A stretch of 64,000 bases of DNA from Streptomyces radicis (GTDB lineage: Bacteria > Actinomycetota > Actinomycetes > Streptomycetales > Streptomycetaceae): contig NZ_RBDY01000008.1 in NCBI RefSeq assembly GCF_003626575.1, positions 124,001 through 188,000 of the forward strand, written 5' to 3'. Shown here piece by piece: positions 44,065-52,413 of the stretch. The notes under the pieces are model-generated. The model was not told where the DNA came from, ran no database searches, and worked only from the letters and a program-made list of their open reading frames with translations. Within the stretch, counting starts at the first letter, position 1. Each line of letters starts with the position of its first letter. Position numbers and translations under genes: made by a program.

Positions 44065-45117
44065 ATGGTGTTCAAACGGCTGCTCGGCTCGCTCGGCGTG
44101 GGCGCGCCCAAGGTGGACACGGTCCTCGACGGAGGGCCCGCGCTGCCCGGTGGCCCGCTGTCGGGACAGGTGCACATGGAGGGCGGCTCGGCCGACTTCG
44201 AGATCGAGGAGGTCGCCCTCGAGCTGGTCGCCCGCGTCGAGGCCGAGAGCGAGGAGGGCGAGGCGGAGGGCGCCGTGGCGTTCGCCCGTTGGACGGTCGG
44301 CGGCGGCTTCCGGCTGCCCGCGGGGGAGCGCCACGCGCTGCCGTTCACGGTGACCCTGCCGTGGGAGACCCCGGTGACCGAGCTGTACGGGCAGCCGTTC
44401 GGCATCGTCATCGGCGTGCGGACCGAGCTGGTGGTCGCGGGGGCCAAGGACGCGGGCGACATCGACCCGGTCTCCGTCGCGGCGCTGCCCGCGCAGGCCG
44501 CGATCCTCGAGGCGCTGGGCCAGCTGGGCTTCGGCTTCGCCTCCGCCGACCTGGAGCTGGGCCAACTCCACGGAACCGGCCAGCAGTTGCCGTTCTACCA
44601 GGAGATCGAGCTGGTCCCGCCGCCGCACTACGCGGGCGCGGTGAACGAGCTGGAGCTGACCTTCATCGCCGGGCCAGGCGGCGTCGAGGTGGTGCTCGAG
44701 GCGGACAAGCGCGGCGGGCTGTTCGACGGCGGCCATGACGCGCTCAACCACCACGCCGTCAGCCACGACAGCGTCGATCGCACCGACTGGGCCGCCGAGG
44801 TGGACGCCTGGGTGCGCGAGCTGGTGGAACGCCATGGCGCGGCCCACGGGTACCAGGGGCATCCCGGTTACCAGGGTCACCCCGGCTACCAGGGCCACGG
44901 GCACCCCGGATACGGGACCCCGTACAAGGACGACCACGGGGACCATCACCACGGCGACGACCACCACGGCTCGGGCCCCGGCATGGGCACGGTGATCGCC
45001 GCGGGCGCGGCGGGGCTCGCCGTCGGCGTGGTCGGCGGCCTGGTCGCGGCCGAAGTGGTGGACGAGGTCGGCGACTTCTTCGAGGGCGACGAGGACGAGG
45101 GGGACGACGAGGGATAA
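44065..45117 (+). CDS. spo0M: Spo0M-like sporulation-control protein with His-rich repeats and C-terminal membrane segment
   Basis: 350 residues. Residues 1-245 are a Spo0M arrestin-like domain (FKRLLGSLGVGAPKVDTVLDGG, LPFTVTLPWETPVTELYGQPFGIVIGVRTEL, LPFYQEIELVPP), known in Bacillus as a modulator of sporulation. The C-terminal 100 residues are unusual: tandem GYQGHP repeats, then HGDHHHGDDHHG, a glycine-zipper hydrophobic segment (GTVIAAGAAGLAVGVVGGLVAAEVV) and an acidic tail. The extension could bind metal ions and associate with membrane; that is inference. ATG at 44065, AAGGAG 12 bases upstream. Followed by a strong terminator. Confidence 0.85.
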   Translation: MVFKRLLGSLGVGAPKVDTVLDGGPALPGGPLSGQVHMEGGSADFEIEEVALELVARVEAESEEGEAEGAVAFARWTVGGGFRLPAGERHALPFTVTLPWETPVTELYGQPFGIVIGVRTELVVAGAKDAGDIDPVSVAALPAQAAILEALGQLGFGFASADLELGQLHGTGQQLPFYQEIELVPPPHYAGAVNELELTFIAGPGGVEVVLEADKRGGLFDGGHDALNHHAVSHDSVDRTDWAAEVDAWVRELVERHGAAHGYQGHPGYQGHPGYQGHGHPGYGTPYKDDHGDHHHGDDHHGSGPGMGTVIAAGAAGLAVGVVGGLVAAEVVDEVGDFFEGDEDEGDDEG

Positions 45118-45139
45118 CGACGCCCCTCACCGGACACCC

Positions 45140-45174
45140 GGGCGACCCGCCGCGCCCCCCGCGGTGGGTCGCCC
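45140..45174 (+). terminator. hairpin terminator after spo0M
   Basis: GGGCGACCCGCC (45140-45151) pairs with GGTGGGTCGCCC (45163-45174), one G:U pair, 11-nt loop, 23 bases after the spo0M stop. Confidence 0.7.
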
Positions 45175-45296
45175 CGGCGCGTCCGGGCGTGTCGCCCTCA
45201 GAACGGGCCCGGGGCGCGGTCTTGAATGAGGTTGCCTTCACGCACCGTGATCGTGGCGGTGCGGACGACGACCGACGAGGGAAGGGACACCGCCCC

Positions 45297-46262
45297 ATGA
45301 AGACGACCGCGCTCGGCAGAACCGGACTGCGCGTCTCGAGGATCGCCTACGGGACATGGCAACTCGGCGGGGACTGGGGCTCGTTCGACGAGGACGCGGC
45401 CATCGCCGCCATCCGGCACGCCAGGGAGCTGGGCGTCAACGTCTTCGACACCGCCCAGGCCTACGGCTTCGGCGCGGCGGAGCGCGTGCTGGGCAAGGCC
45501 CTGCGCCCCGAGCTCACCCGCGACCGCGACGGCGTGGTGATCGCCACCAAGGGCGGCGTCGTCCCCGGCGGCCGTGACGCCTCGCCCGCCCGGCTGCGCG
45601 CGGGCGTCGAGTCGAGCCTGCGGGCGCTCGGCGTGGAGACCATCGACCTCTACCAGGTGCACTGGCCCGACCCCTCGGTGCCCATCGCCGAGACGGCGGG
45701 CGCGCTCCAGGATCTTGCCGACTCCGGCAAGATCCGCCATGTCGGGGTCTCCAACTACGGCGTCGAGCAGATGGAGGAGTTCGCCGCGGTCCGCCCGGTG
45801 GAGACCCTTCAGCCCCCGTACCACCTCTTCCGCCGCGCGGTGGAGGAGCGCGTCCTGCCGTACGCGGCCGAGCACGGCGTCGGCGTGCTGGCCTACAGCC
45901 CGCTGGCCAGCGGGCTGCTCACCGGGCGGATCGACGAGGACACGACGTTCGACGAAGGCGACTGGCGCGGCGGCGCCACGGCGTTCACGGGGGACGCGCT
46001 CAAGCGGAACGTCGCGGTCGTGCGCGAGCTCGCCGCGTTCGCCGAGGAGCGCGGCATGACCGTCAGCCAGCTCGCCATCGCGTGGGTGCTCGCGCGCCGG
46101 GGCGTGGACGTCGCGATCGTCGGCGCGCGCGGCAGCGCGAACATCGAGGCGAGCGCCGCCGCGGCCGACGTGGAGCTGACCGCCGCCGACCTGGCCGCGA
46201 TCGACCGGATCACCGAGGACGCGGTGCAGATCGAGGGCTCGACCCCCGAGGGCGCGATCTGA
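45297..46262 (+). CDS. aldo/keto reductase
   Basis: 321-residue NADPH-dependent oxidoreductase of the AKR superfamily, cytoplasmic. N-terminal LGRTGLRVSRIAYGTWQLGG, the catalytic tetrad in FDTAQAYGFGAAE (Asp, Tyr), VIATKGG (Lys) and YQVHWPDP (His), then the cofactor region with IVGARGSANIEA. It resembles the YhdN/IolS general-stress group. Ribosome site GGGAAGGG upstream. Stands alone between spo0M and an MFS gene in the same direction; substrate unknown. Confidence 0.92.
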   Translation: MKTTALGRTGLRVSRIAYGTWQLGGDWGSFDEDAAIAAIRHARELGVNVFDTAQAYGFGAAERVLGKALRPELTRDRDGVVIATKGGVVPGGRDASPARLRAGVESSLRALGVETIDLYQVHWPDPSVPIAETAGALQDLADSGKIRHVGVSNYGVEQMEEFAAVRPVETLQPPYHLFRRAVEERVLPYAAEHGVGVLAYSPLASGLLTGRIDEDTTFDEGDWRGGATAFTGDALKRNVAVVRELAAFAEERGMTVSQLAIAWVLARRGVDVAIVGARGSANIEASAAAADVELTAADLAAIDRITEDAVQIEGSTPEGAI

Positions 46263-46326
46263 CGCGTCCGCGTCCCGGGGGACACATCCCATGATCCCCC
46301 GATCGGGTGATCTTCCGGCCGATCTG

Positions 46327-46368
46327 TAGGATGAGCGACCGCACAGGCGTCCTCTCGATCACGCGATC
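46327..46368 (+). promoter_or_regulatory. promoter and GATC-rich repeats upstream of MFS gene
   Basis: TAGGAT (46327-46332) is a good -10 hexamer. Thirty bases downstream, CGATCAC-GCGATCAC forms a direct repeat, and CGATCGGGTGATC lies upstream at about 46301-46313. These related motifs on both sides of the -10 box could be regulator sites. The ATG follows at 46387. Confidence 0.45.
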
Positions 46369-46386
46369 ACGGCCGGGAAGAGAACC

Positions 46387-47580
46387 ATGAGCACAGCCAC
46401 CGGCGTGGCCGTCAGGGCGCGGGTGGCCGTGGCGGCCGTGTTCTTCACCAACGGCTTCGTCTTCGCCAACGTCGTCCCGCGCTATCCGGAGATCAAGGAC
46501 GACCTCGGCCTCTCCCACACCGCACTCGGCACCGCGATCGCGGCCATGCCGCTGGGCGCGCTGGTGATCGGGCTGCTGGCCAGCCCGTTGATCAGACGGT
46601 TCGGCTCGGCGTGGACGGCCGTGGTCGCGCTCGCGCTCCTCGGGGCGAACGTCGTCTTCATCGGGACCGCGCCAGGATTCGCGCTGCTGTGTGTGGCGCT
46701 GTTCATCGCGGGCAGCCTCGACTCCATCACCGATGTGGCGATGAACGCCCACGGCATGCGCGTCCAACGCCTCTACGGCCGGTCGATCCTCAACTCCTTC
46801 CACGGCCTGTGGAGCGTCGGCGCCGTCCTCGGCGGCCTCACCGGGGCGGGCGCGGCCCAGGCCGGGATCCCGCTGCCCGTCCACCTGGCCGTCGCGGGGG
46901 CGATCACGGTGGGCGCGGCGGCGGTGGCCTTCCGCTTCCTGCTGCCGGGGCCCGACGACGCCGAGCGGGAGGCGGCGGCCGATGACGCGGGGAAGGCGGC
47001 CCGCGGGGGCCCCGGCTGGCCGGTGATCAGGCTGCTCGCGGTGCTCGGCCTGCTCTCGGCCGCGGCGGCGGCCGTCGAGGACTCGGGCGCCTCGTGGGGA
47101 TCGGTCTATCTGCGTGGCGAGTTGGCGGCCAACGCGGTGGTGGGCGGCCTCGGCTTCGCCGCCCTCCAGGGCGCGCAGACCGTGGGGCGGCTGCTGGGCG
47201 ACCGGGTCGTGCACCGGCTCGGCGACCGGAACACCTCGCGCCTCGGCGGGCTGCTCGTGGTCACCGGCATGGGCGCGGCGCTCCTGTGGCCCTCGGTGCC
47301 GAGCACGCTCGCGGGCTTCGCGCTCGCGGGCCTCGGCATCGCCACGCTGATCCCGGCCGCGTTCCACGCCGCCGACGAGATACCCGGGCTGTGGCCCGGC
47401 GCGGGCATCACGGTGACCGCGTTCCTGCTGCGCATCGGCTTCCTGCTGTCGCCCCCGCTCGTGGGGGTCGTGGCCGACGCCTCGTCGATCAGGGTCGGGC
47501 TCGTCGTCGTGCCGCTCGCGGGCCTGGTCATCCTGCTGACCTCGGGCATACTCGAGGGCCGCCGCCCCGCGAAGGGGTGA
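46387..47580 (+). CDS. major facilitator superfamily transporter
   Basis: 397-residue membrane protein with about 12 helices. Start region VAVRARVAVAAVFFTNGFVFANVVPRYPEIKDDLGLSHTALGTAIAAMPLGALV and SILNSFHGLWSVGAVLGGLTG place it in the YbjJ/fucose permease-like MFS branch seen often in actinobacteria. An acidic/Ala loop (about residues 195-215) separates the two halves. Substrate unknown. GGGAAGAG ribosome site before the ATG. Convergent with the lytic transglycosylase-like gene, 61 bases apart. Confidence 0.9.
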   Translation: MSTATGVAVRARVAVAAVFFTNGFVFANVVPRYPEIKDDLGLSHTALGTAIAAMPLGALVIGLLASPLIRRFGSAWTAVVALALLGANVVFIGTAPGFALLCVALFIAGSLDSITDVAMNAHGMRVQRLYGRSILNSFHGLWSVGAVLGGLTGAGAAQAGIPLPVHLAVAGAITVGAAAVAFRFLLPGPDDAEREAAADDAGKAARGGPGWPVIRLLAVLGLLSAAAAAVEDSGASWGSVYLRGELAANAVVGGLGFAALQGAQTVGRLLGDRVVHRLGDRNTSRLGGLLVVTGMGAALLWPSVPSTLAGFALAGLGIATLIPAAFHAADEIPGLWPGAGITVTAFLLRIGFLLSPPLVGVVADASSIRVGLVVVPLAGLVILLTSGILEGRRPAKG

Positions 47581-47641
47581 CGGCCCTCGAGCCCGCGATC
47601 CGTGTGTCCGATCCGTGTGGGGGACGGACGGTGGGGACGGA

Positions 47642-48427
47642 TCAGTAGGCGCTGTCGACGTTGTCCATCGAGCCGTAGCGGTCGGCGGCGTAGTTGCAGG
47701 CCGCGACGATGTTGGCGACCGGGTCGTACTGGTCGTACGCGGTGCCCTCGACGTGGTAGGCGTCGAACGTGGGCTTGATGACCTGGAGCAGGCCCTTGGA
47801 GGGAACGCCGTTCCGGGCGTTGATGTCCCAGTTGTTGATCGCGTTCGGGTCGCCGCTCGACTCCCGCATGATGTTGCGGTGGATGCCCTCGTAGCTGCCG
47901 GGTATGTCGTGCTCGTCCATGATGGCGAGGGCCTCGCGGATCCAGCCGTCGAGGTTGTCCGGGTACTCCTCCTCCTGGGGCTCCTCGGCCTCCGCGGCCT
48001 TCTCGCCGCCCTGGCCCTCGGCGCCCTCGGCGGCCTTCTCGGCCTTCTCGTCCTTGGCCTCGGCCTCGGGCTTGTCGTTGGAGCCGGAGTCCGAGCCGGA
48101 GCCCGAGTCGTCGGAGTTGTCGGAGTCTTCGGCCGGGGCGGCCGAGGGGCGCTCGGCGGGCTGGCCCGGCAGCGCGAGCGCGGTCTGCTGGCTGCCGAGG
48201 CCACTGGCGGCGGTGGTCGCGTCGGTGCCCTGGAGGTTCGTGGTGAACGCCACGGGTGACGCGGTGCTCGAGGCCACGCGCTCGGGGGCCACGGGCGAGG
48301 CCGAGGCATCGCTCGGGACGAGCGAGACGGCCACCGCGGCGGCCCCTGCGGCGGCGATGCCGGCGAGCGAGACCTTGCGGGCCGTGATCCGGCTCGTGCC
48401 GGAGGTCGGGGTGCGGGTCGCGGACAT
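47642..48427 (-). CDS. secreted lytic-transglycosylase-like (SLT domain) protein
   Basis: 261 residues. Signal peptide (ARKVSLAGIAAAGAAAVAVSL...ASA), a long Ala/Glu/Ser/Asp linker (about residues 85-160, including EGAEGQGGEKAAEAEEPQEEE), and a C-terminal SLT-type domain: DGWIREALAIMDEHDIPGSYEGIHRNIMRESSGDPNAINNWDINA, with the catalytic Glu in MRESSG, then GLLQVIKPTFDAYHV and VANIVAACNYAADRYGS. It should cleave peptidoglycan glycan strands outside the cell. ATG at 48427 with a weak AGG site. Related streptomycete genes are often under a c-di-AMP (ydaO) riboswitch; I could not recognise one here. Confidence 0.9.
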   Translation of the reverse strand: MSATRTPTSGTSRITARKVSLAGIAAAGAAAVAVSLVPSDASASPVAPERVASSTASPVAFTTNLQGTDATTAASGLGSQQTALALPGQPAERPSAAPAEDSDNSDDSGSGSDSGSNDKPEAEAKDEKAEKAAEGAEGQGGEKAAEAEEPQEEEYPDNLDGWIREALAIMDEHDIPGSYEGIHRNIMRESSGDPNAINNWDINARNGVPSKGLLQVIKPTFDAYHVEGTAYDQYDPVANIVAACNYAADRYGSMDNVDSAY

Positions 48428-48836
48428 GGAGTCGCATACCTCTTCGGAGTGGGGGGAATTACCACAATCTGTGGATGCCAGCCATTCTTAGCGGGTGCCT
48501 CACCGGCGGACAAAGGTGCGATCTACGGCCCTCCCTCGGAGAGGCCGGGGCCGCCGCCCCCGCGACCCGCGCCAGCCGCGGCCTCCGCCTCCACCGGGAC
48601 CGCTATCGCCCTTCGTATGTGGCGCTGGTCACGTGCGGTGGGTCACACTCTGGCCGCTGATTCCTTACACGCGGTGAGCGAGACGTTGCCTTGCCGCGGG
48701 GTGGCGATCCGCAGATGCGGGGTGATGCGCGCCAGCGATGCGCGGATGCCATGGGAACCAGCCGTTTCACCGGCATCCGCGGATGGGCGCGCCCGCCTGG
48801 GGTAGCCAACCGGTGGTGCCGAGCGAAAGGCCGCCC
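48428..48836. other. 409-base divergent intergenic region
   Basis: Between the SLT protein (minus) and the molybdopterin-domain gene (plus). CGCTAAGAATGG on the minus strand near 48485-48496 gives a possible -10 (TAAGAAT). 48741-48781 holds a perfect long-loop hairpin (separate entry). No open frame here has convincing codon bias. Confidence 0.5.
48741..48781 (+). promoter_or_regulatory. 10-bp perfect hairpin in the 5' region of the molybdopterin-domain gene
   Basis: CGCGGATGCC (48741-48750) and GGCATCCGCG (48772-48781) pair perfectly around a 21-nt loop that contains a second small inverted repeat. It lies 55 bases before the ATG at 48837. Possible cis-regulatory RNA or an attenuator; no known riboswitch consensus recognised. 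Confidence 0.45.
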
Positions 48837-49367
48837 ATGGACCCGCTCATCTCATCCCCGCGCGCCGCGGTCGCCCTGACCGGCGAGGTCGCGCGCCCCG
48901 CGCTCCTGACCGTCGACGACCTCGTCGACTCCGCCGCGTGGCCCGTCCACCACGCCGAAGTGACGTTTCTCTGCTCGACCAGCGGGGCCCGGCGGCACCG
49001 TTTCTCGGGGCCCGCGCTGCACGACGTGGTGCTCTCGGCCGCGCCCGCGTTCCCCTCGGGGCGCCGCAAGGACCGGACGCGCTTCCTGCTGGTGGTCGCC
49101 GGGGCGGACGGCCATGTGGCCGTGCTGTCCTGGGCGGAGATCGACCCCGACTTCGCCGGGTCCGCCGTGCTGCTCGCCACGCACGCCGACGGCAGCTCGC
49201 TCGCCGGGCCCGGGCCGCAGCTTGTCGTCCCCGGGGACCGTTACGGCGCCCGCTGCGTCAGCCGCGTCGGCCGGGTCGGCGTCCACCGGGCCGGGGCGGA
49301 CACGGGGGATCAGGGCGAGCGGCGCGGTCCCGCGACCACGAGCCCCATCGGGCGGCGCGCGTCGTGA
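48837..49367 (+). CDS. small molybdopterin-binding-domain oxidoreductase-like protein
   Basis: 176 residues with the fold of the oxidoreductase molybdopterin-binding domain (sulfite-oxidase/YedY superfamily), reduced to the core: LTGEVARPALLTVDDLVD, FLCSTSGARRHRFSGPALHDVVLSAAP, LLVVAGADGHVAVLSWAEIDPDFAGSAVLLATHADG and LVVPGDRYGARCVSRVGRV. The normal family Cys ligand region (TCVSG-like) is FLCSTSG, so the Mo-coordinating Cys may be kept. No signal peptide and no partner subunits. The last 25 residues are low complexity. ATG at 48837 with AAAGG upstream. Function uncertain. Confidence 0.72.
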   Translation: MDPLISSPRAAVALTGEVARPALLTVDDLVDSAAWPVHHAEVTFLCSTSGARRHRFSGPALHDVVLSAAPAFPSGRRKDRTRFLLVVAGADGHVAVLSWAEIDPDFAGSAVLLATHADGSSLAGPGPQLVVPGDRYGARCVSRVGRVGVHRAGADTGDQGERRGPATTSPIGRRAS

Positions 49368-49483
49368 CGGAGGTGGTCGCGGGCGCCCGCGCAGAGCCCT
49401 TCGACGCCGCGGCTCCGGCGGCGTCTTCCGGATCGAGGGGCGCGGGGCGGCGGTGGTGCGCGGGAGTGCGCGCCGTCACGCGC

Positions 49484-49489
49484 TAGCAT
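49484..49489 (+). promoter_or_regulatory. -10 box TAGCAT of the YbhN transcript
   Basis: TAGCAT, 7 bases (CGGCCGC), then GTG at 49497, the start of an 8-codon leader ORF. Confidence 0.6.
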
Positions 49490-49496
49490 CGGCCGC

Positions 49497-49523
49497 GTGC
49501 TGCGAGTGACCGACGATCGGTGA
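49497..49523 (+). CDS. leaderless 8-residue leader peptide (MLRVTDDR) upstream of YbhN-like gene
   Basis: GTG CTG CGA GTG ACC GAC GAT CGG TGA. The GTG sits at the leaderless position relative to TAGCAT, and the stop codon overlaps the GTG of the next gene as GTGA. The main gene has no ribosome site of its own, so it would be translated by re-initiation after this peptide. The reading is from sequence geometry only. Confidence 0.5.
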   Translation: MLRVTDDR

Positions 49524-50548
49524 GCCGGGGGAGGCGGGCTCGGGGCGAGCGACGGGCCGGAAGACGCTGGTGGTGGCTGGTGACCGCGGCGTTGATCACG
49601 GTCGGCCTGCTGGTCGCCGTCTCACGTCGGGGCGAGCTCGGCGACGCCTGGCACCTCCTGACGCATGTGAGCCCTCAGAAGGCGGCCGTCGCGCTGCTCT
49701 GCGAGGCCGCGTCCCTCCTGTGCCTTGCCGCGCTGCAACGGTGGCTGCTCGCCACCGGAGGCGTGCGGCTGTCGTTGGCCACCATGACGCCCCTGGAGCT
49801 GGGAGCCAACGCGATGGCGGGCGCCGTGCCGGGCGGGGCCGCCTTCGGCGCCGCATGGCTCTACCGCCAGTTCCGCCGCCGAGGCGCCGACCAGGCCCTG
49901 ACCGCGACGACCCTGGCGATGGCGGGCGCGTTCTCCGCGATGGCCCTGCTGCTCATCATGGTGCTCGGCGCGCTCACGGCCGGGTCCCGCGGCCCGGGGG
50001 CGCTGCTGCTTCGGGTGGTCGCGGTGCTCGCGCTCGTGGCCCTTGGCGCCGTCCTCCTGCTGCGCATCGCCGCCGTCCGCCGGGCCGTCAGCCGCGGCTG
50101 CCGCAGGACCGAGGCCAGGTTCGGCCGGATCGGGAAGGCCGACGCGGCGCTGCGGCGCGTGGTGCGCCAGGCCAGAGCGGTGCAGCCCGGCGTGCGGCCC
50201 TGGCTGTGGCCGAGCGCGCTGGCCGTGCTCAACTGGGCCTTCGACGCGGCATGCCTGGTGGCCAGCCTGTGGGCACTCGACATCCCGGTGCCATGGCAGG
50301 GCGTGCTGCTCGCCTACGGCCTGGTCCAGATCCCCGGCAGCCTCCGCCTGACCCCGGGCGGCGTCGGCATCGTCGAGGCCGGGCTGACCGGCCTGCTCGT
50401 GGTCTACGGCCTGCCGACGAGCCAGGCGTTCGCCGGTGCCCTGCTCTACCGCATCTGGAACTACTGGCTCCTCCAGCCCATCGGCTGGGCCTGCTGGGCC
50501 GCGATCACCTTCCGCAACCGGCGCTCCGCGCCCCCGCCGGAGGGGTGA
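49520..50548 (+). CDS. YbhN/AglD-like (LPG synthase membrane-domain) protein
   Basis: 342-residue integral membrane protein of the lysylphosphatidylglycerol synthetase transmembrane-domain/YbhN family, about eight helices, without the aminoacyl-transferase domain of MprF. A basic N-terminus (RGRRARGERRAGRR) is followed by helix 1, then ELGANAMAGAVPGGAAFGAAWLYRQFRRRG, and near the C-terminus the family-typical YGLVQIPGSLRLTPGGVGIVEAGLTGLLVVYG. Such proteins are suspected lipid or glycolipid flippases. The GTG start overlaps the leader-peptide stop by four bases and lacks its own ribosome site. Confidence 0.85.
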   Translation: MSRGRRARGERRAGRRWWWLVTAALITVGLLVAVSRRGELGDAWHLLTHVSPQKAAVALLCEAASLLCLAALQRWLLATGGVRLSLATMTPLELGANAMAGAVPGGAAFGAAWLYRQFRRRGADQALTATTLAMAGAFSAMALLLIMVLGALTAGSRGPGALLLRVVAVLALVALGAVLLLRIAAVRRAVSRGCRRTEARFGRIGKADAALRRVVRQARAVQPGVRPWLWPSALAVLNWAFDAACLVASLWALDIPVPWQGVLLAYGLVQIPGSLRLTPGGVGIVEAGLTGLLVVYGLPTSQAFAGALLYRIWNYWLLQPIGWACWAAITFRNRRSAPPPEG

Positions 50549-50585
50549 CCGACCGGTCGCCGTGCCCGCCGCCGGGGGCGGTTTC

Positions 50586-51968
50586 TCAGCACTCGATGAT
50601 GTTGACCGCGAGCCCGCCGCGGGCCGTTTCCTTGTATTTGACCGACATGTCAGCACCGGTCTCCTTCATCGTGCGGATCGCCTGGTCGAGCGACACATGG
50701 TGGCGGCCGTCCCCGCGCAGGGCCAGGCGGGCCGCGGTGATCGCCTTCACGGCGGCCATGCCGTTGCGTTCGATGCACGGGATCTGGACCAGGCCGCCGA
50801 CCGGGTCGCACGTCAGGCCGAGGTTGTGCTCGATGCCGATCTCGGCGGCGTTCTCGACCTGTTCGGGCGAGCCGCCGAGCACCTCGGCCAGGCCGCCGGC
50901 GGCCATCGAGCAGGCCGAGCCCACCTCGCCCTGGCAGCCGACCTCGGCGCCCGAGATGGAGGCGTTCTCCTTGAACAGCATCCCGATCGCCGAGGCCGCG
51001 AGCAGGAACCTGACCACGCCGTCCTCGTCGGCGCCCGGCACATGGTCCAGGTAGTGGCGGATCACCGCGGGGATGATGCCCGCGGCGCCGTTGGTGGGGG
51101 CGGTCACGACGCGGCCGCCCGCGGCGTTCTCCTCGTTGACCGCCATCGCGTGCAGCGTCGCCCACTCGAGCGCCCGGTCCCCGCCGCCGCCCTCCGCGCG
51201 CAGCCGCCGGGCCGAGGCCGCGGCGCGGCGGCGCACCCTGAGGCCGCCGGGCAGCACGCCCTCCTCGCGCAGGCCGCGTTCCACGCAGTCGCGCATCACG
51301 GCCCAGATCCGCAGCAGCCCGGCGCGGATCTCGTCGTCGGTGCGCCAGGAGCGTTCGTTCTCCAGCATCAACGCCGAGACCGAGAGGCCCGTCTCGCGGG
51401 TCAGCCGCAGGAGCTCGTCGCCCGTGCGGAAGGGGTGGCGCAGCGCCGTGTCGTCCAGCCGGACGCGGTCGGCGCCCACCGCGTCCTCGTCCACGACGAA
51501 GCCGCCGCCGACCGAGTAGTACGTCCTGGCGAGCAACGTCAGGCCCTCCGCGTCGTCGGCGCGCAGGGTCATGCCGTTGGCGTGGTAGGGCAGCGCGCGG
51601 CGCCGGTGGAGCACCAGGTCGGTGTCGGGGTCGAACGGCACGACGTGCGCGTCGCCGACCTCGGCGCCGAGCAGCCGCAGCCGCCGGGTGGCGTGGACGC
51701 GCGCCACCTCGTCGTCGGCGCGCGTCACGTCCACGGTGTCGGGGGCGTGGCCCTCGAGGCCGAGCAGCACGGCCTTGGGGGTGCCATGGCCGTGCCCGGT
51801 CGCGCCGAGCGAGCCGAACAGCTCCACCCTGACGGCGGCGGTGTGCGCCAGCAGCCCCTCGTTCTTCAGCCGCCGGGCGAACATCCGGGCCGCCCGCATC
51901 GGGCCGACCGTGTGCGAGCTCGAAGGGCCGATGCCGATGGAGAACAGGTCGAAGGCGGAGAGGGCCAC
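50586..51968 (-). CDS. sdaA: L-serine dehydratase (iron-sulfur, single chain)
   Basis: 460-residue [4Fe-4S] enzyme converting L-serine to pyruvate and ammonia. N-terminal beta domain starts [27 protein letters not shown]; the alpha domain contains the cluster cysteines in [16 protein letters not shown] and [23 protein letters not shown], and ends NIIEC with the C-terminal tail Cys of this type. GTG start at 51968, seven bases after the gcvH stop. Third gene after the glycine riboswitch, so glycine excess should raise it together with the cleavage system and drain serine formed from glycine. Confidence 0.93.
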   Translation of the reverse strand: MALSAFDLFSIGIGPSSSHTVGPMRAARMFARRLKNEGLLAHTAAVRVELFGSLGATGHGHGTPKAVLLGLEGHAPDTVDVTRADDEVARVHATRRLRLLGAEVGDAHVVPFDPDTDLVLHRRRALPYHANGMTLRADDAEGLTLLARTYYSVGGGFVVDEDAVGADRVRLDDTALRHPFRTGDELLRLTRETGLSVSALMLENERSWRTDDEIRAGLLRIWAVMRDCVERGLREEGVLPGGLRVRRRAAASARRLRAEGGGGDRALEWATLHAMAVNEENAAGGRVVTAPTNGAAGIIPAVIRHYLDHVPGADEDGVVRFLLAASAIGMLFKENASISGAEVGCQGEVGSACSMAAGGLAEVLGGSPEQVENAAEIGIEHNLGLTCDPVGGLVQIPCIERNGMAAVKAITAARLALRGDGRHHVSLDQAIRTMKETGADMSVKYKETARGGLAVNIIEC

Positions 51969-51975
51969 GGCCGGA

Positions 51976-52362
51976 TCACTCGCTGGTGAAGTCGGTGTAC
52001 TCGGCGGCGGACAGCAGGTCGGCGGGCTCGCCCGCGGCGGGGTCGAGCCGCACCCGGAACAGCCAACCGGCATCGTACGGGGCGGAGTTGACCAACGCGG
52101 GGTCGTCGACCACGTTCTGGTTGACCTCGGTGACCTCGCCGGTGACGGGGGAGTAGAGGTCGCTGACCGACTTGGTCGACTCGAGCTCGCCACACGTCTC
52201 GCCCGCGCTCACCGTCGATCCGGTCTCGGGGAGCTGCACGAAGACGACGTCGCCCAGCGCGTCGGCGGCGAACTCGGTGATGCCGACCGTGGCCACGCCG
52301 TCCTCGACGGCGGAGAGCCACTCGTGCTCCTTGCTGTAACGCAGCTGCTCGGGGGTGCTCAT
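51976..52362 (-). CDS. gcvH: glycine cleavage system H protein
   Basis: 128-residue lipoyl carrier of the glycine cleavage complex. The lipoylation site is Lys64 in [25 protein letters not shown] near the N-terminus and [21 protein letters not shown] are standard. ATG at 52362 with AGGAGAAG upstream. Lies between gcvT (51 bases upstream) and sdaA (7 bases downstream). Confidence 0.96.
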   Translation of the reverse strand: MSTPEQLRYSKEHEWLSAVEDGVATVGITEFAADALGDVVFVQLPETGSTVSAGETCGELESTKSVSDLYSPVTGEVTEVNQNVVDDPALVNSAPYDAGWLFRVRLDPAAGEPADLLSAAEYTDFTSE

Positions 52363-52413
52363 GACGGTGATCTTCTCCTGATCCGGGGGGAGGGGTGGTG
52401 GGCGGTGACGACG

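Noticed and set aside
48428..48836. c-di-AMP (ydaO) riboswitch upstream of the SLT-domain gene
   Set aside because: Expected from the gene type, but I could not find the conserved ydaO blocks on the minus strand; only partial similarity.
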